Source: Nymphaea colorata (lineage: Eukaryota; Streptophyta; Magnoliopsida; Nymphaeales; Nymphaeaceae). Taken from it: 64,000 nucleotides of DNA. Below are positions 1-12,993 of this stretch, in pieces; positions within the stretch are counted from its first letter, which is position 1, and every line of letters starts with the position of its first letter. Both the position numbers and the translations under genes were made by a program. The stretch is taken from assembly GCF_008831285.2 (NCBI RefSeq), contig NC_045146.1, positions 22,957,703 through 23,021,702 of the forward strand, given 5' to 3'. The notes beneath the pieces were generated by a model that worked only from the letters and a program-made list of their open reading frames with translations, searched no databases and was not told where the DNA came from.

Positions 1-3000
1 TCTAGCTGAAATACAGTACAGAAATCAAATTTCTGAGTCGCAATCGACCTTTGTGAGATCTGCCAACGTTATATGAAATCACAGAATAGAAGGTAATGGG
101 ATCCCGACGATCTAAGCAAGAGGGAAGAAAACCTGGCTTTTAAGCTGCTTGTTTACGTCTCCAAGATGACGCTCCTATTGATCAAAACGTAGCCAAGTTA
201 AGTTGGAGAACATCAGAGCAAAGTGCACTGGTGCATGAGTTATGTCAACCACTTGCTTTATTTATTCAAGGGTGGGACCATGTTTCACATTTTAAAGGAA
301 AGTTGATAGTTGCAGTAAGAATTGAATTGTACCAACTACACAGCCTTTTAAACATTTGGGAATAATAGTTCAACAGTTCACAGCTCAAAGCCTCAAACAC
401 ATACCTTTTTCCTCAGCTCATCCATTTGCTCCATCATTATCTGTGTCTGCATTATTAGCAGGTCGAATCAGTAGAAGTTTGATTCATTATGTTCTTGAAT
501 TGCGTTGAAGAGCACTTTTCCAGAATTATGATGGAAGAATTCACTGTGAGGAATAATTGAGCGATATAAATCAGAAAACATGTAACAGTGGGAAAACAGC
601 ACTACCTTTCTTTGCCTGGCTTGAGAGAGTGCAGTTTCAAGCTGCCTCTCAAGTTGTTGCAGTTCCTTCACACTCAGTGGGCCCAGATCTTCCCCCAGCA
701 GATGCCTGCGAGGAAGCACAATACTTAATATTGAAACGACGCAAAACAGAAACAGTGATTCCAATTCCTTGATCCTTTTTTTTACCTCTGGGAACGTTGT
801 AAAGCTTCGTATCTGGCCTTCAACTTCACAACTTCTTGGTACCAGTTCTGTTATCAAGATTTATGCGGAAATTATTCAAGTTGGTCAAAATTCATTTGAA
901 GCAGGGAAAGAACGGAAAGAAATGAAACTTCAGTGGCAAAGACAATTTCTTCTTTTTTCATCCACGAACTGCAGGCAACGAACATCTACTGATCACTTTT
1001 TAGCACAGAGAATGCCAACGCAGATGCGTTACGTGCATGCATATGCATCACGCGCATGACTTACATTTTTTTGAACTTTCTCTGCAGTGATGGATTTGAA
1101 GTAATCTAAAACAAGATAGGAGCATCATTGAGTAGACTCTGAATCCATGATCAAGCTCACTTGATAAACTAAATCATACTTCCCAAAGGATATGCTTCTT
1201 GGGTCCTTCGTCTTGAGTGCGACAGACCATAGAAAATGAAAATGAAAATGGAGGTTCATGTGCATTAGTTGACTAGACTATTCTTCCTCAATTTCAGTTA
1301 CAAAAACAAGGAAAATTTACAAATTCGAAGCTTCCTGTAGTAAACTAGGAAGGCACGCTATCCTTTTTCTGACCAAGCTAGGTTTTGCGTTGACAAAAGA
1401 TTATGCCAAGAGGCATGCCCAAAAGTCATGTGAAGACAAAAACACAAATTCCGAATCCTGACAAAAATGAGTTACTTAGATAACGTCAAGTGAATAGACG
1501 TCCAAATATTAATATCTAACTCTTGCCCTTTATTAAGTTGAATTTCTTAAACCAAACCTCTTATCAGATTAATGAACCGACTGTTGTAATCTTTCAGTTG
1601 AAGTTTTATTTGTGCTGTTATTCAGTGTCAAACAAAGTTCTTCTAAAGGAATTCATCATTCAAGTGGCTTTTATACACTATAAAAGTTGCTTGACAAACA
1701 GTCTTCTCACAGCATGAAATTAATTAGATTTTGCACTTTCACCAGTCTGGAGACAGATTAAATCAGTGTGGCCCAGGCCTACCCACCTAATAAAGGGAAA
1801 AAAATTCACATTCATTTGTTCATAGGAAAATGGCAATAGATATGGGCCCCAATCTTTAGCGGAAGAAATTCAGTTAACTTAACAAACTGATTTTGATCGT
1901 TAATGTCTACTGTAACCTCAGAAGCGTATAATGATCTACATCCAGCGCTTGATGATTATCTGAAACCTGAATAAACAGCTATTATCTTAAACTGAAAAAA
2001 CTATGACAACAAGGTCGAAAATTTCAAAAAGTTTGACAACCCTATCGGGCTAGGTGAGGGACTTAGGCACTTCGCCATGCAGAATCAAACCTATTCTTTA
2101 ATACATGACATCGTACTGTGGAAACTAGAAATTACTGCAAAGATTAGTTTGCAATACTTTGGCGATACATCAATCAAGTTCTACGCCCATGAAAACAAAC
2201 AGGTCTTATGGAACTTATTTGCCTACAATTGCAGAAAATTACTCCCACAAGAAGTATTTTTACGCGATAAACAGAGTCTATAGTATGTTGGAAAGACATC
2301 CAGTGCTGAAGATGCTGGAATCCTTCGAAGAAAGGAAGTACATCAATGACAAAAACTTCAGACAGAAGCTTGTGCTTAATGTATAACTTGTCGAGTCAAT
2401 GAGTCTCTTGGGCTATAATTTCTGGAGTTCTATGGAAATTTGTTCTCTAGTTACTTTTCGCCTATAATGCATGCGAAAATGTTGGAACTTCATATTCTAT
2501 GTAGAGACAAATTAACCAACAGTTACATATGTAATCCCGATAAAAAATATACTTGTAATAGCACCTATTTGGCAATTTCACATTCTATATTACCCTTCAG
2601 GCTTCGCAGAATATACCAAAAAGCTTTGCAAATACTTCTGTGGCATCAAAATATATATCAAACCATCTAAAATAACACAGTTGCTAAACATACTTGTGTT
2701 TCGCGAGCAGCAGTAGTGTTGTCCAGTGGGTTGTAGTTGCATCTTTGGTACCTTTCAAGAGTTTTGCTCATACTGCAGCAACATTAGGAAGGGGAAAAAG
2801 AGAGAAATTTGCATTGTCAGACCCATATCTCCGCAGAGCAGAAAACTAAAACCAGCCAGAGGATTAAGAAAAAGGAAGCTTTCTTTCTCCAAAAGAATAC
2901 TAATGATTTTTGTTATTTCCTACTTACCTGTGTTTTCAATTTAAGTAATGATAAATCATGAAGAAGACTGAAAAAGAGAAACGATCTTGGCTGATAAGGC

Positions 3001-6000
3001 AGCATTTCATCAACAAGAACTGTACAAAATAGAAATGATCTTGGCGTCGTTCCTGAACATACATGATGGTTCTGAATTTCTCCATTGAACGACACCGAAA
3101 TTATACGTGGATAAGTTTAGCATTCCCATCTTCAGTACAATGATCATAAGCTTGGACAAGGTACTTCACAGCACTTTTATGCATTTTTCCTGATTTTTTT
3201 CTCCTTATAAGCTGATGCAATTATGCCATTATGACTTTGGAAACACTAGCAACTATAAGCATTGATACGGTAATAACAAATGCTTTACAAGATTTAGAAA
3301 TATTCTTAATCTCTTCTATCCATGAACTTTTCACATAAAAAGAAAAATAAATCATTAGTTCCAAAATTAATATAAAAACCACACAGTGGGGGGTTATCTA
3401 GAAGAAATTGCTGAGGGGATTGGGAGGTTTCCGCTAGTCGCCAACTACCAGGATGTCAAAATTTAAGACACCAACTATGTCCTCCAACGATGATGAATGT
3501 CTTGAATTTTATGGTGCATTTTCATAGCCATACGATGCAGCAATTAAAGAATATTATATCGTTAAAAGACTAATATGCATTTTTAATCGATCGAACATTC
3601 TTTTCTCGTAGTTCTTTCGTACTTTTGTCTTCTTTCATTAATAAAGCCGCACTGTATGCATGCACGTGTACACAAGCACATTCACACACCATATCCAATT
3701 TTTTTCTAGCTTTCATCAACGCTTTCTGTCCCAAACACGTCAAAGTCAGTGACTGACATTGACACCCATGCAGGGTTAAAAGCAACGACAACGATTGGCA
3801 AATGCAGAATGATCATCAAGTTGAAATTGGAAGTCTCTCTCTCTCTCTCTCTCTCTCTCCATAAACATAGCCACGCATACATGAATACATACAGTGGACA
3901 TATGCACGCACATACATATTTATGGTTCCTCTAGTAAGCTGCTTGGGTACTGCATGCATGTCATCAAGAATCACTAAAGCACAACACAAACGCAAGACCT
4001 TGCTTTTCTAGTGAACCAGATGGAAGGAATGTAATACGTAAGAGAAGCAGCAGCAAACTTCTACCGCCCATTCGAAAAGATCCCCAAAAAAAAAGGTAAA
4101 GAAGCTTATGTAAGTGTAGAGACAAACAGCCTCAACATACTACAAATTTTAGTGAACTTTTGATGCATTCGACAGCATGCACTCTGTACATGCAAATCAT
4201 AATCAAATATATAATGAAATCTTGTAGAGTGAATTTGAGTCGATGATTGTACATCTCGGCCTTTCTGAACTATAAGCAGCATGTTTCTCACAGACATAGG
4301 GTTGCTGAGTTTTATGGAAGATGCAGTAAGCAACAAATTTAGGGAAGTTTGCTTTGTTCCATTGGAGCTTCTATAGCATGGTCGAGTACTCCTGTAAAAA
4401 ACATACGAGTTTCTGTGTTTTATGATTTGATCGAAAGGCTTTCTGTCATTTGTCATGGACTCACCAACAAGCTACGTGTCAAGTCTCACCATCCATTCAA
4501 GCAGAAGGACAATGAGTCCTTTGCATAAACTCTTCAAGATGACCACCAGAAGATAGATCCAGCATGTCTGAAGGTGAGCTGTCGAATGTGTGTATTTCTT
4601 AAAATATTTTAACATGTATGTCTGTTCTTTCAGAGACAACCATAGCTGACAACTTTCTATGCCATCTATGAACATTTGAGTATGTGTTGTTCACCAGCCA
4701 TTTCTCCGACTTCAGTAAGAACGTTCAGATTATTCTCTTAACTTTTTCTGGTAGAAATCTGTATTTAGTACGTGGAATTATCTGCCTCTTTTTTTCCTTG
4801 AAATAAGTTATCTGAGTTGATTGCAAAAGCAAGAAGCATCAATAATATAATCAACTTTCCGGTTAATGAAAAGCTCATCCTGATCGACTGTCAAAAAATT
4901 AATAAGAAAATGTTTACAGTTTGTCAGACAACTAAAAAAATAAAAAATTTAAACAGTTGTCTTATTTAGAGGCCTAGAAAGAAAATTAGGCTGTTGCCAG
5001 GAAGCTCCTTCTCGTTTTAGTAATTTCTTGTGAGTTGAGCAGACGCTCTCAAACCCTTAATAAAAGGAAAAGATAGCCACTGGGGATGCTCCAACCACGA
5101 CTCAGTAAAGGAGGGTTCGCTCGAAGAAGACCTAAAATGCTCACTAAGCACGAAAAAGGAAGGAACATTGATCTGAACAAAGTCAGTGACCAATAAAACG
5201 TTTTCTTTCTTTAAATGAGAAGATGGAACAGGTAGTACGGGTGGAAAGAAGCAGTTGGCATCGCACTATACTGAGAAATTACATCAGATAAGCAGAAAGA
5301 TGAGATTTAAGGCCATTAAACGAGCAGAAGAAATTGGTGCCATCCTTGCAGTCTGGGAAACTAGAGTCTGGTTTAGTTCTCCGAAAACACATCAAAACAG
5401 GAAATCCTTCCACGCTTTATCTCTTTTTTGGGGGTTTCTTCTAAATTTCTCTGTAAGGCTTTCGCCATAACCCCCAACAAGAATCAACCTTCTCTCCCTC
5501 GAAACAACACACAAGCATGCAAGGAAGGCAAAGGAAATGACCAGAAGAAGAAAATATCTTACCTCTTCGATCCCATAGTCCCCCTCATGAAACGCATCAG
5601 GAACTAAGGTTAAGTTGACGGATTAAAGATTAGAAGGGTCCCTCTTGCATATTGTATTATAAGATCTTCCATTTGCAAAAAGAAGAAACTTGGACCAAAT
5701 AAAAAGAAAGTTGATCTGAAGATCACATCGGTGAACAGCAAGATGCTGATGACAGTAGTGAAAACCCTAGCCTTTCCTATCAGGAAAAATTAAAATAAAC
5801 TATGTATCAACTTTCCAAAAAAATATATATCCGTTTTGAGGTTGGGCGGTTGAGGGGTTGGGGGTTGGGTGTAGACGTGAAACCCTAGTTCTGTGTAGAA
5901 CAACAATCGAGGTGGAGTTCTGCTATGAGGGAACTCATGCAGAAGGCATGTGAGAGAGAAGACAGTACGTTATCGTGTCCAGTTGCTATTCGCTCGCAAC

Positions 6001-6754
6001 TGCATGCCTTCGGAAAAATAAACTCCAGAGGGCAGAATTCCCCACATCTGCACCTCGTCCGGCGCGTCACTTCGTAGGTTCGAAGCAATAAACGGATATA
6101 TTATCATGCAAGCAGCAGTGGCACCGGATCTTCTCTTTTCCTGTTTTCACTTCAAGGAATTCATTAAGCTTTTATCCTTTGTGTTGCCTCCATGACTTGG
6201 TTAACCATTACAGTCATTGATTCACACACACACTCTCTCTCTCTCTCTCTCTTTCTTGCTCCCTCTCTCACATACATACATGCAGACTCTCTGATCTGCT
6301 TTTTTGTTTTTCCTCTGTGTAAATGCATCAAGGTTGGTATTACCCTCATCCCCAAGGCCCCATTTCAGTTAATTATTTATTAAAAACTCTCTCTCTCCCT
6401 CTCACTGAAGGAAGTAGTAGAAAGAAGGGAAAAGATCGAAGTAACGAGAAAAGGGAGAGTCTCTCAATCACATCGAATGTAATAAAAGAGAGACGAAGAG
6501 GAAAAGGAGAAAGAAAATTAACTAAAGGGAAAGCGGAAGAATATGGAAAAGAGAAAACAAGAAAAAACTCACCCAGCACTCCCGAATTCGTAGAGCTTTC
6601 CGCGGCTGGAGAAGATGATGAGTGCAACCTCAGCATCGCACAACACAGAGAGCTCGTACGCCTTCTTCAGAAGTCCATTCCTTCTCTTAGAGAAGGTTAC
6701 CTGACGATTTATCTTGTTCTCTATCCTCTTCAACTCGACTCTCCCCCTCCCCAT
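1..6754 (-). CDS. AGL6: AGL6-like MADS-box transcription factor, 3' end beyond window
   Basis: MIKC-type MADS-box protein of the AGL6 clade, a nuclear DNA-binding factor that forms floral MADS complexes. Exons read on the minus strand: 6754-6573 (182 bp), 2772-2694 (79), 847-786 (62), 705-606 (100), 446-405 (42), 174-133 (42) and 5-1 (start of exon 7, cut by the window edge). All junctions are GT-AG, and exon sizes and phases match the standard MIKC gene structure. Residues 1-60 are a complete MADS domain beginning [18 protein letters not shown]. The sequence EFGSAG at the domain end separates AGL6 from SEPALLATA proteins, where that position is typically EFCSSS. The I region is residues 61-90 ([16 protein letters not shown]) and the K domain about 88-169 ([20 protein letters not shown]). 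The ATG at 6754 is chosen because the domain begins there; only non-ATG codons extend the frame upstream. The C-terminal AGL6 motifs lie outside the window. Clade assignment is confident; direct Arabidopsis orthology is not tested. Confidence 0.95.
2773..6572 (-). other. AGL6-like intron 1 (3.8 kb)
   Basis: The intron has donor GTGAGT at 6572 and acceptor TGCTGCAG ending at 2773. It is about 3.8 kb, far longer than the later introns except intron 2 (848-2693, 1.85 kb). It contains no supported gene. It holds CT tracts near 3836-3861 and 6234-6252, a G-box core CACGTG at 3663-3668 and long AT-rich stretches. Large first introns of MADS-box genes often carry regulatory DNA; that this one does is inference. 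Confidence 0.8.
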
Positions 6755-6845
6755 TTCTTGCGATGATCTCTCAAGGCACAACCCTTTCTCCTCCTCCTCC
6801 TCCTCCTCCTCTTCTTCTTCCTCTTTTCTCTCAGATTTAAAAGAA
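6755..6845 (-). promoter_or_regulatory. AGL6-like 5' leader, purine-rich tract
   Basis: Immediately upstream of the ATG, the sense (minus) strand has a GGA/GAA-rich tract, seen on the plus strand as repeated ctc and ctt between about 6786 and 6835. Similar purine/pyrimidine tracts are common in plant 5' leaders. No clear TATA box was identified, so the transcription start is not placed. Confidence 0.5.
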
Positions 6846-7653
6846 AAGAAAGACGGATAGATAGCTTTATGGAGGAAAAGATTTAGTGGTAAATTCCTTC
6901 AAACTTTTTCTTTTTTACCGTAAAGAGTAGAAATGGCAGGGAATACATGGTGTCACTGATAATTCTCTCTCTGCTAAAATAAGGAAAGGAAAGCTAACAC
7001 TTCCACTAAAATAGTATCGTTTCACAGACACCCTCCTTCTCTAGTCTTAACTGGAATTGTCCATTCCGTGGCGACCACCATTTTGTTTGCTTACTTTCCT
7101 TACCCATTTGTGCCTTGCAGACAACTCCTTTTCTCCTTTCTAAATGTAAGCAAGATGTCATTTGATTTATATTCTAATTGCTGCTGTTTCATCTTTTTCC
7201 TTCTTCTTCTTTTCCTCCATTTTTTTTTTTCTCTCCGGCTGTCCCCATCGATTCGATGGCTCCTGTTACCCTCCTTTTCTAACTCCAAGTACTGTTCATT
7301 AATGAGTACGAACTGCTACGTGTCGACCATCGTACGCCCCTCAACTTGCCTAATTATGCATCTGTCCGTCCATTTCTCTTGCTTGTTTCCAATTGCAACC
7401 CCAACCAGAAACTCCCCTTCTTTTTCCCGCTTCGGAAACTCTTACTTTTACTCATGTATCCTTCTGTCTCATCTAGAATGACATTTCCCACCGCTTCTGT
7501 TTTCTTCTTTCTTTCCTTCCCTTCTTTTTTCTTTATCAGGTGAAGAAGGAGAGTAAAAAGAAGGAGAAGACCAACCCAGTGGTCTCTCACGAACCAAGAA
7601 AAAAGCATGTCACTTTTTCTCAGGTTTTCATGAAATGGGTGCTTCTTACTCCC

Positions 7654-7659
7654 CACGTG
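7654..7659. promoter_or_regulatory. G-box core CACGTG upstream of AGL6
   Basis: The palindrome CACGTG, the core bound by plant bHLH and bZIP factors, lies about 0.9 kb upstream of the AGL6-like ATG and about 100 bp from the CArG box. Function is inferred from the motif only. Confidence 0.3.
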
Positions 7660-7763
7660 AAGCTGCCTATGCTTAGGCTTAATTTAGACTTTACAATGCA
7701 AAAAAGCCTTCAAATTGAGCACACCCACATTCATCATAGACGGCCACACACACATAACACCAT

Positions 7764-7773
7764 CCAAATATGG
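7764..7773. promoter_or_regulatory. Perfect CArG box upstream of AGL6
   Basis: The ten bases CCAAATATGG fit the MADS-domain binding consensus CC(A/T)6GG exactly. The site lies about 1.0 kb upstream of the AGL6-like start codon. Many floral MADS genes are controlled by MADS proteins, so auto- or cross-regulation is plausible. One site can also occur by chance. Confidence 0.45.
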
Positions 7774-8639
7774 AAACACGCCACCTATTTCAACCGAGGG
7801 CAGTCCTGTAATTCAGTGAAATGGACATGGGTAGCCATGAGATTGCATGGTGGGGAGGAGGAGGAGGAGGATAGCAGGTGACGTCTTACAGTTAGCTGTA
7901 GCTATATTGAGTTCTGCAAGAGCCTTGTAATGATGATGATAGTATTCTCTGCTTCTGAACAGTTACAGTCTTCACGGCGTTGTAGTTCCCATGAAAGGGA
8001 GACGGATCGCTATAAATGGGCCACGTTCCCAGTAGGGCTTGCTATTTCACATCGCCCCAAGGCACAGCTACGATGGCGATTTAAAAATAGCCTACAACAG
8101 TAGCAGGTTGCAGTAAAGAGCATTCCGCTTCAAGAAATCTGAGTTTCTGATCGTGAACTTAGTAGGATATTGATCTTACGTGGGCGTACTGGATCAATAA
8201 GCAAGGTGGTTTTCTTTTTCTGTAGTTCACTTTTCGTTTTTTATATTTTTTTTTCGTGGTTTTTATTTGTATTTGCCACGGAAAGATGGGCAATTCACTA
8301 CGTACTGATTAAAACAGGAAAGCAGATGTGATTGGCACAGAAATTAAAAGTTTAAGTTGCCAATAATGTGAGGGAAATTTATTTGGGGTCCATGTTTGTG
8401 GCCGCCTTGGGGCCTGGGCTAGCTGCTCCATAGCAACACAATGGACGTCTGCTTCTGGCTTATCAACGTCGATATGGAACATCATCGATCACGAACATAT
8501 CCTCAAGATTTTGTCCTCTTCTTGCTGTATTGTTTTGGGAAGAATTCTGTGACATATCTCCGGAAGAGGAAAGGGACGAGGGAAACGATCTTGGATTGGG
8601 GATCGACACTTTTCACGGTTTACTATGCACATGATCATT

Positions 8640-8641
<2 letters not shown>

Positions 8642-8690
<49 letters not shown>
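8642..8690. repeat. (TA)n microsatellite
   Basis: About 24 uninterrupted TA units. The open frames running through it on both strands, which encode alternating Ile-Tyr, are artefacts of the repeat. Confidence 0.95.
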
Positions 8691-10041
8691 CACACACAAA
8701 ACAAAGTAATTCATAGTAAATGAATTACTCTGATCATGGTTCACAATGTGCCGCATAGTTCGGGAGATACGTACTAAAGATAATGAATGAGGTTTCATAG
8801 GTTTTCTTTGCAAAATCCAGACATGTATAAGTCCAAGAATACAATGACGACACAGAGGACAGAGTAATCATCGTGAAGAACAGAAAGAATACAGCAGAAA
8901 ACGGAAATCCCATCTTTTGTTTGGGCAATTCATTTGCATTCTAGGACTAATTCCTACTTTTAGAAGGGAAGAGAAGGAAGAGAATATGAACGACCTGATC
9001 GTCGTCTTCATCACATTTCAGAAAAGCCTTCTGCCATTACTGGCTGCGGATAATGCCAGTAATCAAGGTGCCCAAAATAACACAGCATGCGTGCCTCCTG
9101 CTTCCTTCGTTTTTTCCACCAAACAGGTGGCACGACTTTTTAGGATATATACAAGTGATAGGACTCGAAACGTTAAATCTGTATCTTCCTTATTTCCTAT
9201 CCTTGCTTTCACTGCCCGAGTCGATCGAGTACCGACTAGAGAAACTAGAGAACAAACGCTCTTGACCTTAGGCAACGCAATGGACCCACGTGACTGTGTT
9301 TCATGAGAAGAGAGAAGATCAGAATGGCCGAGTATTGGAGGTGCGGTAATTGCATTGATAAGTCACATTTCTTAAAAATGTCTCCTCATTTTTTTAGTGG
9401 AAGATCTGAAATGGAATTTATATCGATCGGAAAATCAGCGTCAGTGCAGCTGCCAATTAAGACCAGTCGTGTCTCTCCATCATAAATTACGAAAGGTTTC
9501 AGTTTCAGGTTATTTTAATTTTAAATATAATGCGTAGCTAAAGCTGCCAGAAAACCAAATGCTAGCTATAAGGTGTAGCTAAAGCTGGCAAAAATATGTG
9601 AAGGCGTTAGTTTGCCATCACGCCGTGTTTAGTAATATCACAATTACTGCCTCAATTCAAAGCAGGGTTCCAGTCATGAAATCTCCCAAAACCAGACTGC
9701 TTTCAATAGTGAAAAGAATGCCCTCTCTCTCTCTCTCTCTCTCTGCATGTTTGTGGACATGCGTGCTTACTGACAAGTGACAATCAGTACAGCCAGAGTT
9801 CAGAAGTTCCAAGTTCTATGTTTTTTTACTTGAACGCTTAAAGTGTGATTTTTCCTCGATTTGTTAATCCACCGGACACAAACCTAAGTATTCCCAACTT
9901 AAGTGCGATAAATATAGTCTGACTGGAGCATGTTCACAAGGTGAATTAACAAAAAGGCACCTGCAACTATGTGTTTTGATCACGTCTCTAGGAGGCTAGA
10001 ATTGTTTTGGCATGCATGACATGGCAACACTGTTATTTTCT
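8691..10041. other. Intergenic, no gene seen
   Basis: No supported gene. It contains a G-box core at 9287-9292 and a CT microsatellite near 9722-9743. The short open frames on both strands show no recognisable domain or plausible splice partners. Confidence 0.5.
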
Positions 10042-10049
10042 CACACACA

Positions 10050-10082
<33 letters not shown>
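10042..10082. repeat. (CA)n microsatellite
   Basis: CA repeat interrupted once by a T near its start. Confidence 0.95.
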
Positions 10083-10084
<2 letters not shown>

Positions 10085-12689
10085 TCCAAATTTCTATATA
10101 CCAATCCTAACTACCCCAATATACTGTAGAATAAAAAGACACAAAAATTGAATTTGATGTTTACAATCGTTACCAATAGATTTCTATGTTTAGTCCTTTC
10201 CTTGCAACAGGGATAACGATAACAGTTACTTGGTCATTCTTTTCGGAAGTTCTAATTTAATTTCTACATACATATTCACCAAGCTTTGACTACTATATAC
10301 ATAAGACTCACTAACTCCGCTGCCATTTTTCTCCATTTATCACTGAAGAAAAACAAAGAAATCAGTCGTGGATTATTATCCTTGGCAGTCGTCTATTCAT
10401 TTGCCTTTGACAACTTTGTGTATGACATGTATCGAGAGCTGTCTCGAAATGCTAAGAGGAAATTAAACAAAGGAAGACTAGTTGTTTGGATTCATGAATT
10501 TCCTACTATATAAAACAATGTTGGCTTCCTACGTAACCTTAGTGGCTTGGTCCTGCAGATATGAAGCGTGAAAAGTTGTTAAAGCTAAAACCACATGTTA
10601 AAGTATAATTGAACTAAAATTCGTGAGCTTAACAACCGTGCATTTTCTTAAGAATCAATACATATCCAGTCCCCAAAACATAGTGACCTAAGACATCCCA
10701 AGTGTCCAAATCCAAACCAACCTTCCTCTTCCTTGCATCGTATAAGGGGCGTAGCACAAATAGGCACGGCAAGATGGCTCACACTCAAGGGCTCCGCAAA
10801 TCAAATCTCATAGTCACTGTCACACTTCGATATGTTATTACTTTAAGTTGCACATGGTACAACCCACTTCAATATGTTATTGCTTTAAGTTGTACACGGT
10901 ATAACAAGGGAAAAAACATAAATTTTTCATGAAGAGTCAAACTGTAGTTTCAAAATTTTAACAGGAGTTGAAATATAGCTTTTCAATTTATATAGGCCAA
11001 ATAAAAGTTTTATAAAATTACATCTTTTTTTTTTTTTGAAAATTTGAGGGAAGGCCATGACCTGCCAACTCCCTGGCTTCATCCCTAAACATGACACCCT
11101 TGTAAAAAGAGGTACCATAGGTTTACCCATACTCCAAAGCAAGTCAGAACATTGGAGATGTAGGAGTATAATCTTGAGGCTTTTATGCCGAAATGGCTGC
11201 CCTTAAATAAACATTAAAAAAAAACCTCCTGATACATTCAATCCAGTTGAAGGCTTAACTGTTTTTTGCTATTGAAGTGAATAAAACATTTTAGCGTGTC
11301 TGTGTGTACTGGAGAATTTCTTTAAGAGTAAAAAAGGTCGATTCGATCAACAATATGTCCAACCTTTTCTCCCGCCACCCTTTTCACACGGCAAGATGCC
11401 GTCACCAAGTATATAATCTACTTCCTAAATAATTGTTAATCCCGTGTGAAGAATGGCCGTTTTTAGCAAAAACGCTTTTTGGGATAATGCTGGGGTTTGA
11501 AAAACTTCAACCGAGAGATGTCGACTAATTGCCTGATAGAATTTATTGAAGTGGAGACGTTCAATGTTAATGCTATGCTTGCTAGTATGTGTCAACTGAT
11601 ATATATGGTTAATCTGCATCCGCCCCTCGATGAAAGGTGACAAGCTGATCATAGGAATGTTGTATATATATATATATACATATTCCCTTAGATAGAGTTC
11701 TTGTTAATTTCTTTCTCTGATTGGTCTGATCTATTTATATTAATATTTTTGCTTACTTCAAAAGCAATACAGCACCAATACGGACAAGAATTCCATGGGT
11801 ACTCAATCTTGCAGAGAAGTTTTCACCCACCAAAAGAAAACATCTCTTTTGCATCTAAAATAATAAACCTCAGCTGATGAAAGATATTTTTGTTTTCAAG
11901 AGGAGTGTTTTTCTCATTTTATGTCAAAGTAATGTCTCCTTTGAGTAAACAGTTCTTCGAAAATTTCCTTCAGAATCTGAGTACCTATTTATTAACTTTA
12001 AAAATAATTATACGGCCATTCATTATTTGCCATATATTGTTACGCATCTTTTTCGTAATTTTTTCAAAACATTAAATCAAGTGTAGATCCCTTACCAATT
12101 GTGTTTGAGCTACATGAAGCGTACGTCTGAAATGTATGGCGGAGACAGTAGATCTACTTCTACCGTAAGAAGGTGCAAGCAAACATCTGATTAAAATGTC
12201 AGCGAACACCCAATCACTTCCTTATGTTTTTTCTTAAAATATTAGCAATTCTTTTAAATTTTTTCTCACACTTTTAGGAGTGCAACAAAAAATTTTGAGA
12301 CAAGTAGCCAGATAGATGGAACAATCAGTCAGTCCAGACATAACTAATTGGGGAGTTGGTCAGAAAGCTCCTCTTGATTTGCCTTGGAGTCACATTTTAA
12401 ACCCAAAGAGGTTATATAAGGTCCCTTTTGACGCACATGAAGTTTTTTGCATGGTAAAATTACCAAGTTAAGAAGGAAGATTTTGTTTTGGAAAAAAGTT
12501 GGGCTTAGACATGTCTGATTAGGTCCGACTTTTTTGGGTGGGATTTTTTTTCGATTTCAATGAAAAATCCATGATAAAATTTCTTGTGTTTGATGTTGCA
12601 AGGAAAACCGTACAAACTAGAAAAAAATCTATTTTGCACAATATTTTTTTGTGTGCATCAAACGGGACCTAAGGGACCTAAGGCTGAAC
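10083..12689. other. AT-rich intergenic DNA with one SINE-like repeat
   Basis: No coding region is supported. A dispersed repeat lies at about 10765-10915 (listed separately). Poly-T runs and a short TA array near 11660-11677 are the other visible features. Confidence 0.5.
10765..10915 (+). mobile_element. SINE-like dispersed repeat, copy 1
   Basis: This segment aligns by eye with 54035-54130. The shared core reads GGCAAG, then GGCTCA.ACTCAAGG, then CTGTCACA, and ends TTTAAGTTGCA. Within this copy the part ATATGTTATT.CTTTAAGTTG occurs twice in tandem. The start resembles a polymerase III A box (GGCAAGATGG), but the B-box position is degenerate. It is probably a short retroposon relic; the class is uncertain. 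Confidence 0.4.
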
Positions 12690-12898
12690 ACTAGTTGAGC
12701 TATAGCTTGATCACTTCTGGATTGCTTGGCTTGAGCTTGAGTCAAGTTTGATAATGTTAATTCAAGCACGACTTGATAAACTAAGTGGAAACTCAAGCTC
12801 GACTCATTTAACAATTCAAGTTAAAATTAATGTACAAGTGAAGCTTATATACGGGTGAGTTGGAATCGAGTTCAAATTGACTAGACTCGTTGTTCAGC
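12690..12898. repeat. Dispersed 'CTCGAGCT' repeat, copy 1
   Basis: The stretch is dense in ACTCAAGCTCGACTCATTTA-like words (GAGCTTGAGTCAAG, ACTCAAGCTCGACTC, ATCGAGTTCAAA). The same family appears at 15125-15510 and 21190-21575. Such GAGCTCGAGC-rich dispersed repeats are common in plant intergenic DNA. No coding capacity or terminal structure is visible. Confidence 0.6.
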
Positions 12899-12902
12899 CT
12901 TT

Positions 12903-12992
<90 letters not shown>
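12903..12992. repeat. Imperfect (TA)n array with TACA interruptions
   Basis: About 90 bp of TA repeat broken at intervals by TACATA. Frames through it encode Ile-Tyr runs and are not genes. Confidence 0.95.

Positions 12993-12993
<1 letters not shown>

Larger units (their letters stand above)
6846..8640. other. AGL6 upstream region, no gene seen
   Basis: No coding region is supported here. The sequence has pyrimidine-rich blocks around 7180-7240 and 7490-7545, the G-box and CArG box listed separately, and a short GAG-rich run at 7855-7870. Small open frames have no recognisable domain and follow the low-complexity composition. Confidence 0.6.

Noticed and set aside
6323..6766. 147-codon plus-strand frame over AGL6 exon 1
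   Set aside because: It is the antisense of the MADS-box exon and adjoining intron; the minus-strand MADS domain is unambiguous.
8489..8813. Open frames on both strands encoding Ile-Tyr runs, also seen near 12.9, 39.4 and 47.0 kb
   Set aside because: They are produced by TA microsatellites, which are open in several frames. There is no domain or splice structure.
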